Positions 24,486 through 34,288 of a stretch of DNA of 62,450 bases are shown here, one piece after another. The notes beneath the pieces were generated by a model. That model was not told the origin of the DNA. It did no database searches and worked only from the letters and a program-made list of their open reading frames with translations. Position numbers and translations under genes: made by a program. Source of the stretch: CAKSEI01 sp964403505 (GTDB taxonomy: Bacteria > Bacillota > Clostridia > Oscillospirales > CAG-272). The stretch spans positions 1 through 62,450 of the forward strand of contig CAYOFP010000010.1 of the NCBI GenBank assembly GCA_964403505.1, read 5' to 3'. Position 1 is the first letter of the stretch, and every line of letters begins with the position of its first letter.

Positions 24486-27098
24486 ATGGAAGATAACTAT
24501 CCGATCACTGACACCACGGAAGCACTCGAAGCCCTCATCGCACGGGTCAGAGCGGCTCAGACGGAATATGCAAAATATTCTCAGGAGGAAGTCGACAGAA
24601 TATTCAAAGCGGCGGCAACTGCCGCAAACCACGCCCGTCTCTCGCTTGCCAAAATGGCAGTAGAAGAAACAGGCATGGGCATCGTCGAAGACAAGGTCAT
24701 AAAGAATAATTATGCAGCGGAGTATATCTACAATGCATATAAGAATACAAAGACCTGCGGCGTCATAGAGGAAGACCGGGAGTACGGCATAACAAAGATC
24801 GCAGAGCCCATCGGAGTTGTTGCGGCGGTCATACCCACGACGAACCCGACGTCAACTGCCATATTCAAGACGCTTATTTCATTGAAAACGAGAAACGGTA
24901 TCATCATCTCCCCGCATCCCCGTGCAAAGAACTGCACGATCGCGGCAGCAAAGATCGTGCTCGAGGCAGCGGTCAGGGCAGGTGCGCCCGAGGGGCTCAT
25001 CGGCTGGATCGACGTCCCGTCCCTTGCCATGACGGATACGGTAATGAAAGAGGCTGATATCATCCTCGCCACAGGCGGTCCGGGTATGGTAAAGGCGGCA
25101 TATTCGAGCGGAAAACCGGCGCTCGGCGTAGGTGCAGGCAACGCACCGGCGATCATTGACGATTCGGCAGATATCACGCTCGCAGTAAACTCGATCATCC
25201 ACTCAAAGACATTCGATAACGGCATGATATGCGCATCCGAGCAGACCGTCATCGTCCCCGATAAGATCTACAAAAAGGTCAAAGAGGAATTTAGATACCG
25301 CGGATGCTACTTCCTCACGCCCGACGAGACCGAAAAGGTCAGAAAGACTATGATCATCAACGGCGCACTCAACGCAAAGATCGTCGGACAGAGCGCACAT
25401 AAGATAGCGGCACTCGCAGGAGTCGATGTACCCGAGAGCACGAGGGTCATCATCGGCGAAGTCGAGAGCGTGGAGCTGGCAGAGGAATTTGCACATGAGA
25501 AGCTCTCTCCCGTGCTCGGCATGTACCGTGTAAAGGATCTCGACGAGGCATTTGACAAGGCGGAACGCCTGATCGCCGACGGCGGTTACGGCCATACGGC
25601 GTCCATATTCCTCGACACAGTGAACGCCCGTGAAAAGCTCGATGCTTTCTCCGCACGCATGAAGACCTGCCGTATCGTGGTGAACACGCCCTCTGCTTTC
25701 GGCGGTATCGGCGATGTCTATAACTTTGCGCTCGCACCCTCGCTCACGCTCGGCTGCGGAAGCTGGGGCGGCAACAGTACATCGGATAACGTCGGTGTCA
25801 AGCACCTTTTGAATATCAAGACAGTCGCCGAAAGGAGAGAAAACATGCTTTGGTTCAGAGCACCTGAAAAAATATATCTGAAGAACGGTTGCCTGCCTGT
25901 GGCTCTTGCCGAGCTCGGACAAATGGGCAAAAAAAGAGCGTTTATCGTAACCGACTCGTTCTTATATAAAAACGGCTATACAAAGACAATAGAAAAGAAG
26001 CTCGACGAAATGGGCATCATGCACACTACATTCTCAAATGTAGCGCCCGATCCGACCCTCTCCTGCGCAAAAGAGGGTGCGCAGATGATGCGCGCTTTCG
26101 AGCCTGATACCATCATCGCTTTGGGCGGCGGTTCTCCCATGGATGCGGCAAAGATCATGTGGGTATTATATGAGCATCCCGAAGCAGATTTTTCCGATAT
26201 GGCAATGAGATTTATGGATATACGCAAGCGTGTATACGAATTCCCCCATATGGGAGACAAGGCGTATTTCGTGGCGATCCCGACCTCTGCCGGCACGGGC
26301 AGCGAAGTAACACCGTTCGCCGTCATCACAGACGATGCGACCGGAACGAAATATCCCCTCGCCGATTATGAGCTACTTCCGAAAATGGCGATCGTCGATG
26401 CGAATCTCATGATGAATGCGCCAAAGGGTCTGACGAGCGCATCGGGTATCGATGCGGTATCCCACGCACTCGAGGCATATGCATCGATCATGGCGACAGA
26501 CTATACCGATTCCCTTGCCATCGGCGCACTCAAAAACCTCTTTGAGTACCTGCCGAGGGCATATGAAAACGGAGCGGCAGACCCCATCGCACGTGAAAAA
26601 ACGGCAAACGCCGCCACAATGGCAGGCATGGCATTTGCAAATGCCTTCCTCGGCATCATGCACTCCATGGCGCACAAGCTCGGCGCATTCCATCACATAC
26701 CGCACGGTATCGCAAACGCACTGATGATGGATGAGGTCCTCCGCTTCAATGCGAGCGAAGCACCCACGAAGATGGGAACATTCTCACAGTACGATCATCC
26801 CCACACCCTCGCAAGATATGCGCAGGTAGCAGATGCGCTCGGTATCAAGGGCAAGAACGACGAGGAAAAACTCGAGAAGCTCATCGGCGAAATAGACAAA
26901 TTAAAGGAAACCATAGGCATCAAGCCGACCATCCGTGATTATGTGCCGGACGAAAAGGATTTCCTCGACAGACTCGACGATATGGTCGAGCAGGCATTCG
27001 ACGACCAGTGCACCGGCGCAAACCCGCGCTATCCGCTGATTGCCGAGATCAAACAAATGTATCTTAACGCCTACTATGGCAAGGAGGAGACAAAATGA
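24486..27098 (+). CDS. adhE: Bifunctional acetaldehyde-CoA/alcohol dehydrogenase
   Basis: An 870-residue fusion. Residues about 1-440 are a CoA-acylating aldehyde dehydrogenase with the catalytic Cys in NGMICASEQTVI (about C249). Residues about 455-870 are an iron-dependent alcohol dehydrogenase with GGGSPMDAAK (NADH) and the metal-binding HSMAHKLGAFHHIPHG. It reduces acetyl-CoA to ethanol in two steps, oxidising two NADH, and usually forms spirosomes. GGAGG precedes the ATG. The 37-bp gap after rex has no promoter or terminator, so the two genes are likely co-transcribed. The stop overlaps the next gene by ATGA. Confidence 0.96.
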   Translation: MEDNYPITDTTEALEALIARVRAAQTEYAKYSQEEVDRIFKAAATAANHARLSLAKMAVEETGMGIVEDKVIKNNYAAEYIYNAYKNTKTCGVIEEDREYGITKIAEPIGVVAAVIPTTNPTSTAIFKTLISLKTRNGIIISPHPRAKNCTIAAAKIVLEAAVRAGAPEGLIGWIDVPSLAMTDTVMKEADIILATGGPGMVKAAYSSGKPALGVGAGNAPAIIDDSADITLAVNSIIHSKTFDNGMICASEQTVIVPDKIYKKVKEEFRYRGCYFLTPDETEKVRKTMIINGALNAKIVGQSAHKIAALAGVDVPESTRVIIGEVESVELAEEFAHEKLSPVLGMYRVKDLDEAFDKAERLIADGGYGHTASIFLDTVNAREKLDAFSARMKTCRIVVNTPSAFGGIGDVYNFALAPSLTLGCGSWGGNSTSDNVGVKHLLNIKTVAERRENMLWFRAPEKIYLKNGCLPVALAELGQMGKKRAFIVTDSFLYKNGYTKTIEKKLDEMGIMHTTFSNVAPDPTLSCAKEGAQMMRAFEPDTIIALGGGSPMDAAKIMWVLYEHPEADFSDMAMRFMDIRKRVYEFPHMGDKAYFVAIPTSAGTGSEVTPFAVITDDATGTKYPLADYELLPKMAIVDANLMMNAPKGLTSASGIDAVSHALEAYASIMATDYTDSLAIGALKNLFEYLPRAYENGAADPIAREKTANAATMAGMAFANAFLGIMHSMAHKLGAFHHIPHGIANALMMDEVLRFNASEAPTKMGTFSQYDHPHTLARYAQVADALGIKGKNDEEKLEKLIGEIDKLKETIGIKPTIRDYVPDEKDFLDRLDDMVEQAFDDQCTGANPRYPLIAEIKQMYLNAYYGKEETK

Positions 27099-27850
27099 GC
27101 AGCAAAACGGCACAAGTTATCGCAGTACGCCCGACAAAGACGATATACCGTGACGGCGATACCGTAAAAAAAGTGTTTAACGAGGACTATTCAAAATCAG
27201 ACGTCCTGAACGAAGCGCTGAATCAGGCTCGTGTCGAGGAGACGGGACTGAATATACCAAAGGTGCTCGAGGTCATGAAGACCGACGGCAAATGGGCGAT
27301 CGTATCCGAATTCATCGCCGGCAAGACCCTCGCATGTCTCATGCAGGAAAATCCCGAAAAAGAGAACGAATACCTCGATCTGTTTGTCAGCCTCCAGCTC
27401 GAGGTCCTGTCAAAGGAAGCGCCCATGCTCGGCAAGCTCAAGGATAAGATGAACCGCAAGATCAGCGCATCCGACCTTGACGCCACGACGAGATACGAGC
27501 TTCACACACGCCTCGAATCCATGCCCAAACACAAAAAGGTATGCCACGGCGATTTCAATCCCTCCAATATCATCATCGGCGAGGACGGAAAAGCGCACAT
27601 CCTCGACTGGTCGCATGCGACGCAGGGCAACGGAGCGGCAGACGCAGCGAGAACCTACCTGCTCTTCTGCCTGGACGGAAAGAAAGAATTAGGCGATAAA
27701 TACCTGGATCTTTTCTGCAAAAAGAGCGACACTGCAAAGCAGTATGTGCAGAAATGGATGCCGATCGTCGCCGCCTCTCAATCGGTCAAGGGAAAGACGG
27801 AGGAACGGGAATTTCTCCTCTCCTGGGTCGGAGTCGTCGACTACGAATAA
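27095..27850 (+). CDS. APH/choline-kinase-like phosphotransferase
   Basis: A 251-residue protein of the aminoglycoside phosphotransferase (protein-kinase-like) superfamily. Visible marks are the small N-lobe with TIYRDGDTVKKVF, the catalytic loop VCHGDFNPSNIII and the metal-binding HILDWSHA. The family includes antibiotic, choline and fructosamine-type kinases, so the substrate cannot be assigned, and nothing specifically indicates drug resistance. Its start overlaps the adhE stop by ATGA, so it is translationally coupled to the ethanol enzyme. That suggests a housekeeping or repair role linked to fermentation (inference). Confidence 0.82.
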   Translation: MSSKTAQVIAVRPTKTIYRDGDTVKKVFNEDYSKSDVLNEALNQARVEETGLNIPKVLEVMKTDGKWAIVSEFIAGKTLACLMQENPEKENEYLDLFVSLQLEVLSKEAPMLGKLKDKMNRKISASDLDATTRYELHTRLESMPKHKKVCHGDFNPSNIIIGEDGKAHILDWSHATQGNGAADAARTYLLFCLDGKKELGDKYLDLFCKKSDTAKQYVQKWMPIVAASQSVKGKTEEREFLLSWVGVVDYE

Positions 27851-27860
27851 AGACGAAAAA

Positions 27861-27899
27861 ATCCGAGACTCATCTCAAAGTGAGTCTCGGATATTTTTT
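27861..27899. terminator. Bidirectional intrinsic terminator
   Basis: ATCCGAGACTCA (27861-27872) pairs with TGAGTCTCGGAT (27881-27892), with A-run and T-run flanks. It serves rex-adhE-APH and the convergent SLH gene. Confidence 0.9.
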
Positions 27900-27917
27900 G
27901 TTATTCTCGGTATTGCC

Positions 27918-30900
27918 TTAATAGCAATACGGAATAACGCCTGTGTAGACAAATGTTCTCAGTATAAATACGGCAAGCTCTGCACGGGTCACAAAGTCAT
28001 TCGGACGGATATTCTTCTCTTTATTCACAGTTATTATTTCGTTCTTGACCGCCCATTTCATAGAGTTTATAGCCCAATCGGAAACTTCACCAAAGTCATT
28101 AGGTATTTTCTCTATATCAACATCAAAAACATCGTTGCCCGAAATAGTTCCCTTATAAATTGCAAAATTGTAAAGGAACGCTACAAGCTCTTGACGTGTT
28201 ATTTTGTCATCCGGCTTAAAAGCACCGTTCGAGCCTACGGATATTCCGTTTCGCCATGCCCATGTTGCGACTGAATTTTTGTCACTATCTGTTTTTATAT
28301 CGTAAAACGGATTATTTTCCGTCGGAGCTGCTCCGTCAGCACGACTTAAGATAGCCGCCGCCTGATAGCGTGTGGCAGGATCTCCGGGTGAATATGTATC
28401 TGGGCTTGTTCCGGATATATATCCTAGATACTTGCAAATAGCAACAGACTTGTTCGCCCACCCATGGGCGCCCATATCTTCAAACGGATCATCCTCAAAC
28501 GATATGGTATAAATATATTGATCGTCTGCGGTAGTAACTATACTGTCCTCACTCAGAACACCTCCGTCTGGTGCACTCCATGCGAAGTAATTTACACCAT
28601 CTGCAAAACCGGGAAGCGTCGGAAAAGCCTTGTATTTAACATGATAACCGTCACTGTAATCATGGCAGTATTTATCGCCCTTTCTTACCTTGATATGGCT
28701 TAGCAGATTTCCGTAGGTATATCTGCCATAGAACCTCACATCGAAGTATTGATCTTCATGTAAGGGTTTCCACTTTGCGGTAAATGTTATTGTATCGAAC
28801 ATGCGCTCATGGAGGTCAGACGGGATTATATCATCAAAATAGATAGAGCTGTCATCGTTAAATGTATAGCTTTCATTGCAGTCCCATCCGTCAAAGATAA
28901 ATCCGATTCTCGAGGGGACACGACCGGGCAGCTTTAGCTTATCCTCGCCCAAGATACAACCCATTGTATAGAGCATTGATTTCGGCATGTCATACGCAGG
29001 GGTTGCACTTTCTCTCAATACTCCCGATTCAAATTTTATTCTCGGACAACCGCCGAGCCATACGGCATAAAGGGTCATATCACAATCCGTCGCAATAAGC
29101 GACTCAGGCGAGTATTCAACCTCATAACCGTCAGGGTCGGTAGTCCATCCCATGAAATGGTGATAATCTCTTGTGGGCTCTTCCTTTGTCAGAATATCGC
29201 ACACTCCTATATTAACGTACTGCGGTTCGGGTGCCTTCTTTCCGCCGTTGGCGTTAAATGTTATTTTGCACTTGTGCCAATAATCCTCTTTCGTTGGGAA
29301 CTCGTGCTCAAAGCTCGGGTCCGGCTTCCACTTTGCGGTAAGGGTGATCGTGTCATACACATGATTATAATAGTTATCTTCGTTAATATTAGGAATCTGT
29401 ATTGTCTCGCCGGGATAACACGTCATTTTCAACGCATTATCAATGACGGAGTAAAGAGGCGCGGCACACGACCAACCGTCAAACAGATAACCCATTCTCT
29501 CGGGCATTTTGCTCGAAAGAGCCATTCCCTCACTTAAACAAGGATAATTATATAACTGAAATACAGGCAGCTCGCATTCAGGATAAGGGTCGATATCGGA
29601 AACGCCGGTCTCATATTTTATTCTCACACCGCCGCCGATCCATACGGCATATAGCGTGATGCTCTCGTTAAGGGAAATGCGTGACTTAGGAGCATATTCA
29701 GCGGTCATGCTGTCCGGGCTTGTTGCCCATCCCATAAAGTGATGATACGCTCTCGTCGGCTCTTCGCTTGTGAGGATCTGCGTGCCACCCGGTTGCATGA
29801 GCTGCGGGCTCGGCGCATTCTCTCCGCCGTTTGCATCAAATGTCACGATATAACCGTTACTATTCGGGAACGGACATGCGTCTGCCAGCTCAAAGTCGTA
29901 GCTTTTCAGGGGCAACTCATCGCCGCTTCTGTATACATTACCGGATTTATCTCCCTTTATCTTCCATCCGTATGATGTAAAACCTAACCATGGGAACATG
30001 CCGTCCGTAAAGCAAAACGATTTCGTGTCGTCTTGATTGAGCGGAATTTGACTAAATGGAATTTCCATCGGTAATACTTCGGAAATGCCGAATGTATCAA
30101 AAGTAAATTTATAATACAGCTCTTCCCACTGCGCAGTTAATACTACATCCTTATCATCCTCGAACTTGATCAGATCAAGTTCATCTCCCGGGAAAAACAG
30201 GTTATCATACTTTTCTGTTTTCCATCCAATAAATTTATATCCCGTTCTCGTCGAAACATCCGTGCCTATTTCATAATTCCTTTTACCCTCTGTCGGGTCA
30301 GAGGGCAGATTCGTTCCGCCGTTTCCGTTAAATCGTATTGTATTATTATAAGTGCGAAACATCGCATAGAGCGTGAGATTACCTGTCAGGATGATATTTC
30401 CGGTCACTCGTACATATTCGCCGTCTACATATTTCGCCCAATATTTGAATTCGATATCGTTACTCGACGAGGGAATCACAGATATGTTGTTTATCATATC
30501 CGGCGTGATTTCAGTACCGTAATCATATTGAACTGTTTTTTTGTAAGTGTTTCCTCCGCGCACCCAATCAAACTGCAAATTGTATTTGATAGGCTTCCAT
30601 TTCGCATACAGAGTGCATGCACTGCTCGGCGCCTTATCAATAGTTGAACTTCCGTCCGGCTTTGTCATCCAGCCCTCAAACGTGTGACCGGTTCTGCTAA
30701 AGAGACTGTTATATTCACTCAGGCTTTTACCCGGTTCAACATCTCTTTTTTGCGTGCTGTTGCTACCGAAGTTTGCACAAAATGTGATCTCTACGGTTGT
30801 GGAAATATCTCCCTCGGGTACATACCTTGCAATAAAATCAGCGTTTGCGAGAATATCAGCTTCAGTTTTGACATCTACATCCTGCCCATTATGTTTTATT

Positions 30901-31490
30901 GTACCGCCGTTAAAGCAACTGTCTGTTTTAACATACGCACTGCCGTAATAGGTTTGCAGGAATTTGACCTCGTTATTGTTGATTTCACATACTATTCCGG
31001 AATGAATATCATCAAGAACAGTGTTGTGCGCATTAAATCTAACAAAATCGCCCACCTTTAATCTGCCGAAGTCATTATTTTGGAAATCTGTGAATACTAT
31101 CCAATCCGGGGTATGTGATACACCGGATGTTTGAATAAACACATCCTCTCCTGAGCACATAGATAAAATATACAATGCAAAGCCGTGGCATTGTGAACCA
31201 TGGAATATATTACTTTTCACTGTAGGAGGTCTTTCTTCTAACTTATCCTTAGTATATTTTTTCACCATGGAATAATTATTTTCAGAAAAATTATTTTCAT
31301 TATAATCATCTTTACAAAAATCGTATGTTCCTGCATCGATTTTTTTAAGATTCTTTCTAGTCCACTCCTCAATGTTTAAGGGGACGTGATCACCCCAACC
31401 ATAGCCATATCCATCATCAACTACACGATATCTTGATCTAAATTTGCTAAGTCTGTTTGTAAATTCATTTATTTTTTCATTGTATGTCAT
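27918..31490 (-). CDS. Large SLH/InlB-B-repeat protein with putative cysteine-peptidase domain
   Basis: About 1190 residues. Of three close ATGs, 31490 has AAAGGA at 9 nt; 31508 and 31496 are alternatives. Residues about 60-225 look like a papain-fold NlpC/CHAP-type domain: GSQCHGFALYIL offers a catalytic Cys (C101), KVGDFVRFN and DIHSGIVCEIN a catalytic His (H163). Residues about 230-960 are InlB B/Listeria-Bacteroides repeats (ITF.ANGG..AP.PQ, GHTFEGWMTKPDG, TLYAKWKP). Three SLH domains close the protein (about 1000-1190). Oddly, no signal peptide is visible at any of the starts although every domain is extracellular in type. It ends an apparent operon of four paralogous lipoproteins, 34 nt after the last. 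Confidence 0.8.
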   Translation of the reverse strand: MTYNEKINEFTNRLSKFRSRYRVVDDGYGYGWGDHVPLNIEEWTRKNLKKIDAGTYDFCKDDYNENNFSENNYSMVKKYTKDKLEERPPTVKSNIFHGSQCHGFALYILSMCSGEDVFIQTSGVSHTPDWIVFTDFQNNDFGRLKVGDFVRFNAHNTVLDDIHSGIVCEINNNEVKFLQTYYGSAYVKTDSCFNGGTIKHNGQDVDVKTEADILANADFIARYVPEGDISTTVEITFCANFGSNSTQKRDVEPGKSLSEYNSLFSRTGHTFEGWMTKPDGSSTIDKAPSSACTLYAKWKPIKYNLQFDWVRGGNTYKKTVQYDYGTEITPDMINNISVIPSSSNDIEFKYWAKYVDGEYVRVTGNIILTGNLTLYAMFRTYNNTIRFNGNGGTNLPSDPTEGKRNYEIGTDVSTRTGYKFIGWKTEKYDNLFFPGDELDLIKFEDDKDVVLTAQWEELYYKFTFDTFGISEVLPMEIPFSQIPLNQDDTKSFCFTDGMFPWLGFTSYGWKIKGDKSGNVYRSGDELPLKSYDFELADACPFPNSNGYIVTFDANGGENAPSPQLMQPGGTQILTSEEPTRAYHHFMGWATSPDSMTAEYAPKSRISLNESITLYAVWIGGGVRIKYETGVSDIDPYPECELPVFQLYNYPCLSEGMALSSKMPERMGYLFDGWSCAAPLYSVIDNALKMTCYPGETIQIPNINEDNYYNHVYDTITLTAKWKPDPSFEHEFPTKEDYWHKCKITFNANGGKKAPEPQYVNIGVCDILTKEEPTRDYHHFMGWTTDPDGYEVEYSPESLIATDCDMTLYAVWLGGCPRIKFESGVLRESATPAYDMPKSMLYTMGCILGEDKLKLPGRVPSRIGFIFDGWDCNESYTFNDDSSIYFDDIIPSDLHERMFDTITFTAKWKPLHEDQYFDVRFYGRYTYGNLLSHIKVRKGDKYCHDYSDGYHVKYKAFPTLPGFADGVNYFAWSAPDGGVLSEDSIVTTADDQYIYTISFEDDPFEDMGAHGWANKSVAICKYLGYISGTSPDTYSPGDPATRYQAAAILSRADGAAPTENNPFYDIKTDSDKNSVATWAWRNGISVGSNGAFKPDDKITRQELVAFLYNFAIYKGTISGNDVFDVDIEKIPNDFGEVSDWAINSMKWAVKNEIITVNKEKNIRPNDFVTRAELAVFILRTFVYTGVIPYCY

Positions 31491-31524
31491 TTTCATTTTT
31501 CCTTTCATTTTAAAATTTAATTTT

Positions 31525-32487
31525 CTAATCCCAATACGGAAGAGTTATATCAAGCGGATAGGTCGGATTTTCAAACCAATTATCGCTTCTTTTTCCGGGA
31601 TGAAATCCCCAGTAGATATCCTGTCCGTATTCATCGTAAACTACCATTTCACATCCTTCTTCATCATAGAAATAATCCCAATAGCCTTCGGTGAATGAAA
31701 CATCGTTTTCGGTAATTTTCAGTCTGCCTCTGTTAAACACTTCAACATAAACATTACCATTTTGATATTCAAAAAATGTACCCGCCATTCTCAAATAACT
31801 AACACGTACCAAATATTCGCTTATATCTATCAGCTTCCCGTGAGCAAATACTTTAGTAAAATAATAGCCAATAGTACCGATTCTCTCACCGTCTGTTATC
31901 GCAAGCAGTTCGACTAATACTGCGGTATTCTCATCCGGTTCGATTACATAAACGGATGGGATTTTGACATCATCTTTGAATATCACAGAATCAGGACTGA
32001 GATGATCTATATATTTTCTCTCTCCGTCTGTTTTAGGAATTACTCCGTTTACTTCTGTGCCATAATCTTCAAGGAGGTCACCAGGCAAGACTCCATCATC
32101 TACCACCATAATATCCGCCGCGACAGGAGAATATCCATGAAGTATGTGATAACCTGCAAACGCTTCGCTCGGTGTAGAATAATATCCCTCGATTCTGTAT
32201 GTGGGATTTTCGACTTCTTTCACCGGCGTAAGCTCCTTGGCATATACGAAGTCTGTTTCAATATTATCCGCCTCGGTTGCTCCTTCCGTATCGGATTCTG
32301 TTTCGCTTGGCATAGTTTCGCTCTCGCTCAGGGTCGGTTTGCTTTCAGTCGGCATGCTTTCGCTCTCGCTCAGAGTCGGTTCGCTTTCAGTCGGTGTCGG
32401 TTCGCTCTCGCTCGGCTCTTCCGCCTTTTTTCCACATGCGGTAAGAATCAGTATCATAGCAAGTATCAAAAATATAACTTTTTTCAT
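31525..32487 (-). CDS. Lipoprotein with Ser/Glu/Pro linker, family B copy 1
   Basis: A 320-residue lipoprotein, the intact last member of a four-copy array. The start follows GGAGGATATATTCA. Lipobox LTACGKK (Cys about 18), a Ser/Glu/Pro/Thr linker of about 50 residues (SESEPTPTESEPTLSES type), then a conserved domain: YAKELTPVKEVENPTYRIEG, STPSEAFAGYHILHGYSP, KYIDHLSPDSVIFKDD, FTEGYWDYFYDEEG and a C-terminal GFHPGKRSDNWFENP ending LPYWD. I do not recognise the family. It lies 34 nt upstream of the SLH/cysteine-peptidase gene and is probably its partner. Function unknown. Confidence 0.8.
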   Translation of the reverse strand: MKKVIFLILAMILILTACGKKAEEPSESEPTPTESEPTLSESESMPTESKPTLSESETMPSETESDTEGATEADNIETDFVYAKELTPVKEVENPTYRIEGYYSTPSEAFAGYHILHGYSPVAADIMVVDDGVLPGDLLEDYGTEVNGVIPKTDGERKYIDHLSPDSVIFKDDVKIPSVYVIEPDENTAVLVELLAITDGERIGTIGYYFTKVFAHGKLIDISEYLVRVSYLRMAGTFFEYQNGNVYVEVFNRGRLKITENDVSFTEGYWDYFYDEEGCEMVVYDEYGQDIYWGFHPGKRSDNWFENPTYPLDITLPYWD

Positions 32488-32542
32488 TGAATATATCCTC
32501 CGAATTTCGTTTTATTCCAATAATAAGCCTTTTCCGTAAGAG

Positions 32543-33273
32543 CTAATCCCAATACGGAAGAGTTATTTCAAGCGGATAGGTCGGATTTTCAAACCAATTA
32601 TCGCTTCTTTTTCCGGGATGAAATCCCCAGTAGATATCCTGTCCGTATTCATCGTAAACTACCATTTCACATCCTTCTTCATCATAGAAATAATCCCAAT
32701 AGCCTTCGGTGAATGAAACATCGTCTTCTGTAATTTTCAGTCTGCCTCTGTTAAACACCTCAACATAAACATTACCATTTTGATATTCAAAAAATGTACC
32801 CGCCATTCTTAAATAACGAACATATACTAAGTATTCGCTTATATCTATAAGCTTCCCGTGAGCAANNNNNNNNNNNNNNNNNNNNNNNNNNNNNNNNNNN
32901 NNNNNNNNNNNNNNNNNNNNNNNNNNNNNNNNNNNNNNNNNNNNNNNNNNNNNNNNNNNNNNNNNCCTGCAAACGCTTCGCTCGGTGTAGAATAGTATCC
33001 CTCGATTCTGTATGTGGGATTTTCGATTTCTTTCACCGGCGTAAGCTCCTTGGCATATGCGAAGTCTGTTTCAATATTATCCGCCTCGGTTGCACCTTCC
33101 GTCTCGCTTTCGCTCGGCATAGTTTCGCTTTCAGTCGGCATAGTTTCGCTCTCGGTCGGCATGCTTTCGCTCTCGCTCGGGATCGACTCGCTCCCGCTCG
33201 GCTCCTCCGCCTTTTTTCCGCACGCAGTAAGTAACAGCATCATAGCAAGTATAACAATTATAATTTTTTTCAT
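32543..33273 (-). CDS. Lipoprotein family B copy 2, interrupted by a scaffold gap
   Basis: Both ends of a family B lipoprotein are present. The 5' part (33273 to 32966) has a lipobox, a SESESMPTESETMP-type linker and STPSEAFA; the 3' part (32865 to 32543) runs from AHGKLIDISEYL to LPYWD. The two flank 100 N. Between the same two points the intact neighbours have 305 and 308 nt, so the true gap is about 306 nt and the gene is probably a normal full-length copy. The 3' part is almost identical to copy 1, which explains the assembly break. If the N count were literal the reading frame would not be meaningful. Confidence 0.78.
32866..32965. other. Scaffold gap (100 N)
   Basis: Exactly 100 N, the conventional placeholder for a gap of unknown size. 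Alignment to the flanking paralogs suggests about 306 bases are missing. Confidence 0.98.
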
Positions 33274-33329
33274 TGAATATATCCTCCGAATTTCGTCTTT
33301 GTTCCAAAATTAAGCCTTTTCCGCAAGTG

Positions 33330-34232
33330 TTAATCCCAATACGGAAGAGTTATATCAATCGGATATGTCGGATTATCAAACCAATCCTCGCTTCTTTTTC
33401 CGGGATGAAATCCCCATATTATTTTCTGTCCGTATTCATCGTAAACTATCATTTGCCCCCCCTCTTCATCATAGAAATAGTCCCAATAACCCTCGGCAAA
33501 CGAAATATCGTCTTCCGTGATTTTCAGTCTTCCGCTGCCGAATACCTCGACATAGACGCTTTCGCCTTGATATTCAAAAAATGTACCCGCCATTCTCAAA
33601 TAACGAACATATACTAAGTATTCGCTTATATCTATAAGCTTCCCGTGAGCAAATACTTTAGTAAAATAATAGTCAATATCTTCGATGACATCACCGTCTG
33701 TTATCGCAAGCAGCTCGACTAATACTGCGGTATCCTCATCCGGTTCGATTACATAAACGGATGGGATTTTGACATCGTCTTTGAATATCACAGAATCAGG
33801 ACTGAGATGATCTATATATTTTCTCTCTTCCTCTGTTCTATACGACGGCTCTCCGTTCTCGTCAGTACGATAATCTTTAGTTAAGTCGTCAGGCAAGACT
33901 CCATCAATCGCAACCATCATATCCGCCGCAACAGGAGAATATCCATGAAGTATGTGATAACCTGCAAACGCTTCGCTCGGTGTAGAATAGTATCCCTCGA
34001 TTCTGTATGTGGGATCTTCGACTTCTTTCACCGGCGTAAGCTCCTTGGCATATGCGAAGTCTGTTTCGGTATTATCCGCCTCAGTTGCACCTTCCGTATC
34101 GGATTCGCTTTCGCTCGGCATAGTTTCGCTCTCGCTCGGGATCGGCTCGCTCCCGCTCGGCTCCTCCGCCTTTTTTTCGCACGCAGTAAGTAACAGCATC
34201 ATAGCAAGCAACATAATTATAACTTTTTTCAT
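33330..34232 (-). CDS. Lipoprotein family B copy 3
   Basis: A 300-residue lipoprotein. The start at 34232 follows GGAGGATATATTCA, a leader shared with copies 1 and 2; the ATG at 34298 lies inside the previous copy. Lipobox LTACEKK, a shorter Ser/Glu/Pro linker (SGSEPIPSESETMPSE type) and the full family B domain ending GFHPGKRSEDWFDNPTYP and LPYWD. It is separated from its neighbours by 56-nt spacers of nearly constant sequence. It is slightly more diverged than copies 1 and 2 (for example FEYQGESVYVEVFGSG). Confidence 0.82.
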   Translation of the reverse strand: MKKVIIMLLAMMLLLTACEKKAEEPSGSEPIPSESETMPSESESDTEGATEADNTETDFAYAKELTPVKEVEDPTYRIEGYYSTPSEAFAGYHILHGYSPVAADMMVAIDGVLPDDLTKDYRTDENGEPSYRTEEERKYIDHLSPDSVIFKDDVKIPSVYVIEPDEDTAVLVELLAITDGDVIEDIDYYFTKVFAHGKLIDISEYLVYVRYLRMAGTFFEYQGESVYVEVFGSGRLKITEDDISFAEGYWDYFYDEEGGQMIVYDEYGQKIIWGFHPGKRSEDWFDNPTYPIDITLPYWD

Positions 34233-34288
34233 TGAATATATCCTCCAAATCTCGTCTTTGTTCCAACAATAAGCCTTTTCCGCAAGTG

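Noticed and set aside
27744..28274. 176-codon plus-strand ORF after the phosphotransferase
   Set aside because: It runs through the phosphotransferase gene end and the strong terminator and overlaps the SLH gene in antisense.
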